Translations under genes and position numbers: made by a program | The notes under the pieces: model-generated | The model's input: only the letters and a program-made list of their open reading frames with translations | Told to the model about the DNA's origin: nothing | The model's database searches: none | From: an uncultured bacterium | GTDB taxonomy: Bacteria > Verrucomicrobiota > Kiritimatiellia > CAIKKV01 > CAIJXV01 | DNA length: 37,876 nt | Assembly: GCA_903824675.1 (NCBI GenBank) | Contig: CAIJXV010000108.1 | Location: 1-37,876 of the forward strand | Direction: 5' to 3' | Part shown: positions 32,698-37,876 of the stretch, piece after piece | Position numbering within the stretch: the stretch's first letter is position 1 | How the letters are laid out: each line of letters begins with the position of its first letter

Positions 32698-35349
32698 TTA
32701 AGCCCCGGGCGATGCAAGCTGGGCTTGTAGTGCCCGGTAATCGGTTTTGCCGGTGCCCAGGACCGGAATGGCCGGCAGAGTTCGAACTTGCCGGATATTA
32801 TAGAGCGGGGCGAGTCCGCCGTCGCGGAGCCATTGATTGACCGTTTCGCGCTCGGCGGTACGAAGGGTGAACAGCACGATTTCCGGCTGAGTCTCATGGG
32901 CGGTGGCGATGACCGCCAATGCGGGACCTTCATCGCCGGACTGGGAAAGATGTGGTTGAAGCACTTCTTCGATGGCCGGTAAGGAAATCATTTCGCCCCC
33001 GATTTTCACGAAACGCTTGAGCCGGCCCGCGAAAAATAAAGTACCATCCGGCTCTTCCCGGACCAGGTCGCCGGTCCGGTACCAGGTGCGGCCTTCGAAT
33101 TCAATAAAAGGCGATGCGCCGTCGAAATTAAGATATCCACCAAACACCGAAGGGCCCCGGACCAGGAGCAGGCCCGGTGTTCCGGCCGGTACCCGATGGG
33201 AAGCTGTTTCGGGATCGACCAGGGCCTGTTCCAGCGAGGGCATGAATTTTCCGATGGAACCCCGGCGGGGTTCATTTTCGTCATTTAATGAAATGATGGG
33301 CGAACATTCGGTGATGCCGTAGCCCTCGACCATGACGGCATTCGGGAACCGCCGTGCGATTTCGTCGTGGAGCATATCGGGACATTTTTCGGCGCCGGTG
33401 ATCAGGCGGCGCAAGGTGGCGAGTTGGCGGTCGGTGGCCGCCCGCAGGATGCCGTTGGCGAAGGTCGGAGTTCCGGCGAGGATGGAAACCCGGTAGGCTT
33501 CGATCAGCCGGGCGAGGTGTCCGCCTTCGGTGGGGTTGGGATGGTAGATGGCGCGAATGCCGGTCAAGAGCGGCAGGAACAGGGTGCAAACCAGACCGAA
33601 AGAGTGAAAAGGCGGAAGCATCCCAAGGACCCGGTCCTGGGGGTGGAGTTTAAAAACACGCATGGCGTCGCGCAGATTAGCGAGCAAGTTGGCGTGGGTG
33701 AGCGGAACGGCCTTGGGCAGGCTTTCGGATCCGCTGGTGAAGAGTACGGCGGCGGTTTCGGAGACGGGAACTTGATCCAGTCCCCAACAGCCCGATCGGG
33801 CCCGTAAAAAGGCGGACAGCTTGGCGCGGCGCGTGATCCGGGCCGGCAGATCCTCGAGGGCCAGGATACGGTCTCCGAGTGCGGCGAGGGAAGTGCCTTG
33901 GGCTTCGAGGCGTTGGAGAAGTTGGCGCGAGGCGAGGACGGTGTTTACTTGGAGGCGGTCCAGACCATGGAGCATGTTGCGCGATCCCGTGGTCCAATTA
34001 ATCAAAACGGGAATTTTGCCGGCGAATTGAACCGCGAGGAGGACGGCTGTTGTACTGGCGGAGGCCGGCAGGAGCACGCCGACATAAGGGCCTTCAATCC
34101 GCTCGATCCGGGGTTTGAGGATCAGGATCGAGAGGATCAGATCGCGATACGAGAGGGCGCCGCGCAGTTGATCGGCGACGATGATCCGATCGGGATCGCG
34201 CCGGGCCTGGGCCAGGAAGACCGCAGGGATGGTTGTCCCTTCCGGGATTTCGGGCGGGCAGGTTTGGGTTTGGAACCAGGTGGGGGGAATCGGTTTGAGT
34301 TCCTCGATGCCGGTCGCGACGATCTGGCCACAGGCGGCGAGGAGGAGATCTCCGACGGTCTGGAGGGCATCATCGGCGGTCGGGTGAAATCCGAATTCTT
34401 TTTCGATCCAGAGTCCCAGATCCACCCGGGCGAGACTATCAAGGCCCAGGTCGGCGGCCAGATTCAGGTCCGGTTTGAAAGTCTGACGGCCGGTTAATTC
34501 AGTGAGATGCCGGAAAACGAGGGCGCGGACGGAATCCGGGATTTCGGATAAATCGCCCTGGATACGGTCGTCCGGCGGTTCCGGAACAGGGCGGGCGGCC
34601 CCTTTTTCAAAAAAGGAATAGGGGACATAAGTATTGGGAGGGGCGTCCTCGTTATACCAATTTTCAAGGGCGCGGTTGAGGGTGGTCCGATCCGCCTGAC
34701 GGGGCAGGTCAGGGGGTTCGTACAATTCCAGCGTCACTCGTCGTCGCGGGGTGAAAAGCAGGCCGTTTCGAAGGAGCGCGCCGATGGCATGAAGAAGAAC
34801 CTCTCCCAACTTGGGAGCCCGACCGGAGGCCCGGCTGAAGGAACTGCCCCAGATGCCGCGAGTCCGGACGAGAACCACCCGGGCGGAGGGGACCTCGCGC
34901 AGGATACTTTCGACGGCGCTGTTTCCGCCCAGTTGTTCGAGGCGACTTCGGTAAATATGGCCCGAGGGATAAAGCATGACCGAATCGCCATTTTTCAGGT
35001 CCACTTTACACTGTGCAAGGACCGCTTCGATTTCAGGGCGTGCGGCGGGACCATCGGTGATCGGATCCGGCAGGGCATAGGCGCGGAAAAGGCGGGCGAG
35101 CGAGCGAACGATGGGCCGGTCGATCTGGTGAGTATCGGCGATGGTTCGAGGGTAAAAACTTGGCATGAGACGACTTAAGACGATGGGAGGGTCGATCAGG
35201 GCGGGGTGATTGGGGAGGATCAGGATGCCGCGGGTCCCACGGGCCCGGATGGGTTCCAAACCGGTTACCGTTACCCGGTAACGCAGGGCCAGCAGGAGGC
35301 GTGCGACGCGGGCGATGGCGTTGATGAGAAATCTTTGAGAAAGATTCAT
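32698..35349 (-). CDS. Fused acyltransferase - acyl carrier protein - acyl-ACP/CoA ligase
   Basis: 883 residues in three parts. Residues about 1-235: PlsC-type lysophospholipid acyltransferase with NHPALID (His48, Asp53; HX4D) and a second block YPSGHIYRSR. Residues about 265-340: acyl carrier domain with the phosphopantetheine serine Ser303 in LGLDSL. Residues about 370-880: AMP-forming acyl ligase with P-loop TSGSESLPK (536-544), YGITE (675-679), YRTGDLV and catalytic Lys868 (GTGKTDY). It resembles E. coli Aas (2-acylglycerophosphoethanolamine acyltransferase plus acyl-ACP synthetase) but with its own carrier built in, so fatty acids could be activated, held and transferred on one chain. 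Only about 70 bp separate its stop from the convergent activase gene. No strong ribosome site. Confidence 0.88.
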   Translation of the reverse strand: MNLSQRFLINAIARVARLLLALRYRVTVTGLEPIRARGTRGILILPNHPALIDPPIVLSRLMPSFYPRTIADTHQIDRPIVRSLARLFRAYALPDPITDGPAARPEIEAVLAQCKVDLKNGDSVMLYPSGHIYRSRLEQLGGNSAVESILREVPSARVVLVRTRGIWGSSFSRASGRAPKLGEVLLHAIGALLRNGLLFTPRRRVTLELYEPPDLPRQADRTTLNRALENWYNEDAPPNTYVPYSFFEKGAARPVPEPPDDRIQGDLSEIPDSVRALVFRHLTELTGRQTFKPDLNLAADLGLDSLARVDLGLWIEKEFGFHPTADDALQTVGDLLLAACGQIVATGIEELKPIPPTWFQTQTCPPEIPEGTTIPAVFLAQARRDPDRIIVADQLRGALSYRDLILSILILKPRIERIEGPYVGVLLPASASTTAVLLAVQFAGKIPVLINWTTGSRNMLHGLDRLQVNTVLASRQLLQRLEAQGTSLAALGDRILALEDLPARITRRAKLSAFLRARSGCWGLDQVPVSETAAVLFTSGSESLPKAVPLTHANLLANLRDAMRVFKLHPQDRVLGMLPPFHSFGLVCTLFLPLLTGIRAIYHPNPTEGGHLARLIEAYRVSILAGTPTFANGILRAATDRQLATLRRLITGAEKCPDMLHDEIARRFPNAVMVEGYGITECSPIISLNDENEPRRGSIGKFMPSLEQALVDPETASHRVPAGTPGLLLVRGPSVFGGYLNFDGASPFIEFEGRTWYRTGDLVREEPDGTLFFAGRLKRFVKIGGEMISLPAIEEVLQPHLSQSGDEGPALAVIATAHETQPEIVLFTLRTAERETVNQWLRDGGLAPLYNIRQVRTLPAIPVLGTGKTDYRALQAQLASPGA

Positions 35350-35903
35350 GGGCTAGTGTCGGATTTTCACAGGAGATCGTCAAATCTAGAAATCGCCTCT
35401 GATAACGAGTGCTTCCTTTAGATCAGGTGGATGGTAAAGTTAAATGCCGCACAAGTTTTCCCTGATCTCCGACCGTTTTCAATCGATGTCGGCCGCCCTC
35501 GGTGGCGGGCGTCTGGTGATGGAGGGGATTGGATCAGCGGACGCCGGGCGCAGAAGCCCGGCCCACAACAACATGAGATCCCTCGACTTCGCCTGCCCTG
35601 AGGATGTGGAAGGGCTCGGGATGACAATGGGTAGGACGAGATCTCTGAGCGAGCCAGATCTGAATATAAGATGTCTAACAACAATAAGTTATAAAGCGGC
35701 ATTTCGCATTACAATTCTGTTTCTTTAGGTCGTTATTTTACCCTTCCATTTTACGCCTAGGATGTGATACTATTTACCTTGTAAGGTTTTTTGTGACCTG
35801 AAATGGCCGATGGGATCCGCCGGAGTGCTTCCGGAGGATATTCTTGTTGGGCAACAGCGCTGTTTCGAATACGCCCGTTTTTTTTGTAATGAGGAGTCAT
35901 GTC
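35350..35903. other. Intergenic region before the secreted repeat protein
   Basis: About 550 bp between divergent genes. It holds interspersed repeat copy C (35470-35570), a following stretch of the common intergenic style CCTCGACTTCGC...GCTCGGGATGACA (35575-35665), and a CCGGAGTGCTTCCGG hairpin near 35820-35835 in the probable 5' leader of the next gene. No gene is seen. Confidence 0.55.
35470..35570 (-). repeat. Interspersed repeat, copy C (reverse orientation)
   Basis: Reverse complement matches copy B nearly end to end: GGGCCGGGCTTCTGCGCCCG, CGTCCGC, CCCCTCCATCACCAGACGCC, CGACATCGATTGAAAACGGT. Copies B and C define the full unit of about 100-120 bp. Confidence 0.8.
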
Positions 35904-37772
35904 ATGTTGAAATTGGCACGGTATATTATTGCGACCCTGATGGTCGGGATGGTTTCACTTTCGCAAGCCGCCCAGTACTGGGATCCATCCTCCACCGCCG
36001 GCTTTCAACCCGGCGATGGTTTTTGGAGCACGGTTGCAGCCGACGCCAATTGGAATAACGGGAGCGGCAACGGAGTTCCGTCCACCTGGGTGAATGACAC
36101 GGCCAGCGCGGCCCTATTTGGCGAGAATGGCGGCACGTCCCGCATCACGATCAGCAATGCCAATCTGAGCTGTTGGTATGTTCAAGTGGATGGCCAGAAC
36201 TACGCGGTCGTTCAGACCAATGGCGGTCGCTTGCTCTGTACCTATGTCGGGGGCTCCAGCTTTAAGCTCAGTTCGTCAAATCTCTCCTGGCTGGTGGCCG
36301 GGAGTTCCTCCGCGACTTCGATTTTAAACAGCGCGAACACCGGCGGTGCATCCATGTATTTGGGCAGTACGGCTTTGCCCTCGAGCAATGTGGTCCTGAC
36401 CGTTGACGGCGGCGGCTTTCCGAACAGTGCGATCGTGACGAATAGCGGATCCGGAAGTGTTGCTATTGGCAATTACACCGGTTCTCAAAACTGCGGTATC
36501 AATGTCGTCAATGGCGGCTACTGGCATAGCGGAGATATTACGGTTGGAACCACCGGAGCCACGAATTGTTTTATCAATGTGGATAATGGCACGCTTAAGG
36601 GCGTCGGCAGTGTGTATATTTATGGGGTTTCGGGGAGAGCGGTCGTTAAAAATGGCGGACAACTGGCGACCGGTGGCGCCGGCTTACTGCAGGTGGGTAA
36701 CGGGAACACCTCAACCAACTGTTCGCTGACGGTGGATGGCGGACAGGTCGCGGCCCGAGGAAATGGTCGGATGCAGATTGCCGGCAGTTATTCCACCCTG
36801 ATCATCACAAACGGCGGTTTCGTGACGAATTCGGGGGGGGTTATTTACATTGGGGGGAACGGCACGGTCCCAGTCATCAATGGCACGGTGATTGTCGCTG
36901 GCGGATCGTCGACGCAATCCTTGTGGTCTTTGGGCGGGATGGCCCTGACGGTTGGAACCATGGCGGGCTCGATCAGCAATGAAGTGCGGGTCGATGGGGC
37001 CGGTTTGCCCAACAGTGCGGTCATCACCAATGCGGGGGCGCTGATCGTCGGCAATGGCGAGGGTTCCATCGCGAATGGCCTGGTGGCCACCAACGGGGGA
37101 CGGCTGTTCACCGCCGCGGCCGTGACCATCGGGTCCGGGTCGTTGGGGAATTATGCCCGGGTGGTAGGATCCACGGGGTCTTTGTGGAATGTGGGAAATC
37201 AGACCCTCACCATCGGCAGCGGTAATGTCGGGAATAACAGCCTGACGATTGACGGCAAAGGGGTTCTGGGGGGTGCGATGGTGACCAATGTAGGCGCGTT
37301 GGCCGTCGGCTATTCAGGTGCCGCCAGAGTACTCGCCGCTAATAATTCCGTACTCGTCACCAATGGCGGCGTGCTGTATCTCGGGGCCGGAGCCGCTTGG
37401 GGGCAGGGTACCGGGCATGGGATCGGCATGGCGGATAACCAAATCAACACAGCCCGATCCAATACACTGGAGATCGTCCAGGGCGGAAGAGTCTATTCGA
37501 GCGGTTCGATCTTTGTCGGCTATAATGACTACAATGCGATCCTGACGGGGAACCGATTGATTGTACGGGATATCGATTCCCTTCTGGATATGCGTAATAA
37601 TGCGATCTATGCGCCCTTAAGCGCTCCGGCGAATGCCGCCAGTACCAGCGGAGTGGACGTGCTCATTGATGGCGGGGTGGTGACCAATGTCGCCGGCTTG
37701 TTCCTGGCCCACCGGACGACCGGAGCCAACTTGAATGGGTCCTACCGGGATTTGGTTGGGATAATTCATTGA
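35904..37772 (+). CDS. Secreted Gly/Asn-rich beta-helix repeat protein, probably 3'-truncated
   Basis: 622 residues. The signal peptide MLKLARYIIATLMVGMVSLS ends at an AQA-type site just before QYWDP, and GAGGAG precedes the ATG at 35904 (the open frame starts 20 codons earlier without a ribosome site). The N-terminal WDPSSTAGF...ADANWNNGSGN and the later repeats (LTVDGGGFPNSAIVTN about 162; VRVDGAGLPNSAVITNAGAL about 360; LTIDGKGVLGGAMVTNVGAL about 446) have the layout of autotransporter-associated beta-strand/PEP-CTERM surface proteins common in PVC bacteria. No C-terminal sorting signal or beta-barrel is present: the frame stops in unrelated sequence 15 bp before a minus-strand transposase-like frame, so the 3' part seems lost by insertion. 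Confidence 0.75.
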   Translation: MLKLARYIIATLMVGMVSLSQAAQYWDPSSTAGFQPGDGFWSTVAADANWNNGSGNGVPSTWVNDTASAALFGENGGTSRITISNANLSCWYVQVDGQNYAVVQTNGGRLLCTYVGGSSFKLSSSNLSWLVAGSSSATSILNSANTGGASMYLGSTALPSSNVVLTVDGGGFPNSAIVTNSGSGSVAIGNYTGSQNCGINVVNGGYWHSGDITVGTTGATNCFINVDNGTLKGVGSVYIYGVSGRAVVKNGGQLATGGAGLLQVGNGNTSTNCSLTVDGGQVAARGNGRMQIAGSYSTLIITNGGFVTNSGGVIYIGGNGTVPVINGTVIVAGGSSTQSLWSLGGMALTVGTMAGSISNEVRVDGAGLPNSAVITNAGALIVGNGEGSIANGLVATNGGRLFTAAAVTIGSGSLGNYARVVGSTGSLWNVGNQTLTIGSGNVGNNSLTIDGKGVLGGAMVTNVGALAVGYSGAARVLAANNSVLVTNGGVLYLGAGAAWGQGTGHGIGMADNQINTARSNTLEIVQGGRVYSSGSIFVGYNDYNAILTGNRLIVRDIDSLLDMRNNAIYAPLSAPANAASTSGVDVLIDGGVVTNVAGLFLAHRTTGANLNGSYRDLVGIIH

Positions 37773-37786
37773 GTGGAACGTGAGGT

Positions 37787-37876
37787 CATGTCGAGTCTGC
37801 CGAAATGGAAGTAGATCTCGGCCATGAGACGATGGGCATTGCGATAGCCACAGGCTTGGTTGATCAGGGCTTGAAT
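37787..37876 (-). mobile_element. C-terminus of a probable transposase, running off the window edge
   Basis: The minus-strand frame open from the right edge reads IQALINQACGYRNAHRLMAE then IYFHFADST and stops. The GYRN...R followed by a hydrophobic IYFHF motif is reminiscent of the C-termini of some DDE transposases (ISL3-like in feel), but only 29 residues are visible. Its position right at the abrupt end of the secreted repeat protein supports an insertion sequence whose boundary lies around 37750-37785. Confidence 0.4.

Noticed and set aside
35442-35704. 9-bp inverted repeat AAATGCCGC/GCGGCATTT around repeat copy C
   Set aside because: Too short to separate from chance at this spacing, and no flanking duplication.

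Overview
The window looks like chromosomal DNA of a Gram-negative, fairly GC-rich bacterium, most likely of the PVC group (Verrucomicrobiota/Kiritimatiellota type). The grounds are outer-membrane genes (GT9 heptosyltransferase, LpoB-type lipoprotein), a secreted protein of the autotransporter-associated beta-strand style, a TGS-domain nucleoside kinase, DUF2851, a glycyl radical enzyme with its activase, and many structured intergenic repeats. The phylum is an inference; no rRNA is present.

Layout. 1-6.4 kb is envelope related: birA (minus), then a plus-strand run with a coiled-coil protein, a GT9 glycosyltransferase, a TPR/LysM lipoprotein and two coiled-coil proteins with C-terminal membrane anchors; facing them are lpoB and a TPR lipoprotein. 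6.5-10 kb holds a long imperfect palindrome, a creatininase-GNAT-GNAT fusion, tRNA-Arg(UCU) and 1.25 kb of mostly non-coding, repeat-rich DNA. A class II aldolase relative follows at 10 kb.

11.1-18.1 kb is a tight set of six genes with overlapping or 20-bp junctions: ROK kinase, Ppx/GppA-HD phosphatase, polyphosphate kinase, single-domain response regulator, a 61-residue protein and a PilB/GspE ATPase. It physically links polyphosphate turnover to a type IV pilus or type II secretion motor. Next come a HAD hydrolase, a uronate isomerase-like amidohydrolase overlapping a nucleoside kinase, and a DUF2851 protein.

23.9-24.5 kb holds an interspersed repeat inside a 19-bp perfect inverted repeat, followed by a 234-bp element with 27-bp terminal inverted repeats and a perfect 9-bp target duplication (a MITE). 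Then come a sodium:solute symporter, an ArnT/PMT-type glycosyltransferase with a small membrane-anchored partner, a near-perfect 194-bp direct duplication, a glycyl radical enzyme plus activase, and (minus strand) an 883-residue acyltransferase-ACP-acyl ligase fusion. The window ends with a secreted repeat protein that seems to be cut short where a probable transposase gene enters from the right edge.

The most notable items are the MITE and related repeats, the polyphosphate/PilB operon, the creatininase fusion, the glycyl radical enzyme of unknown substrate with a GCQEN active-site loop, and the disrupted surface protein.
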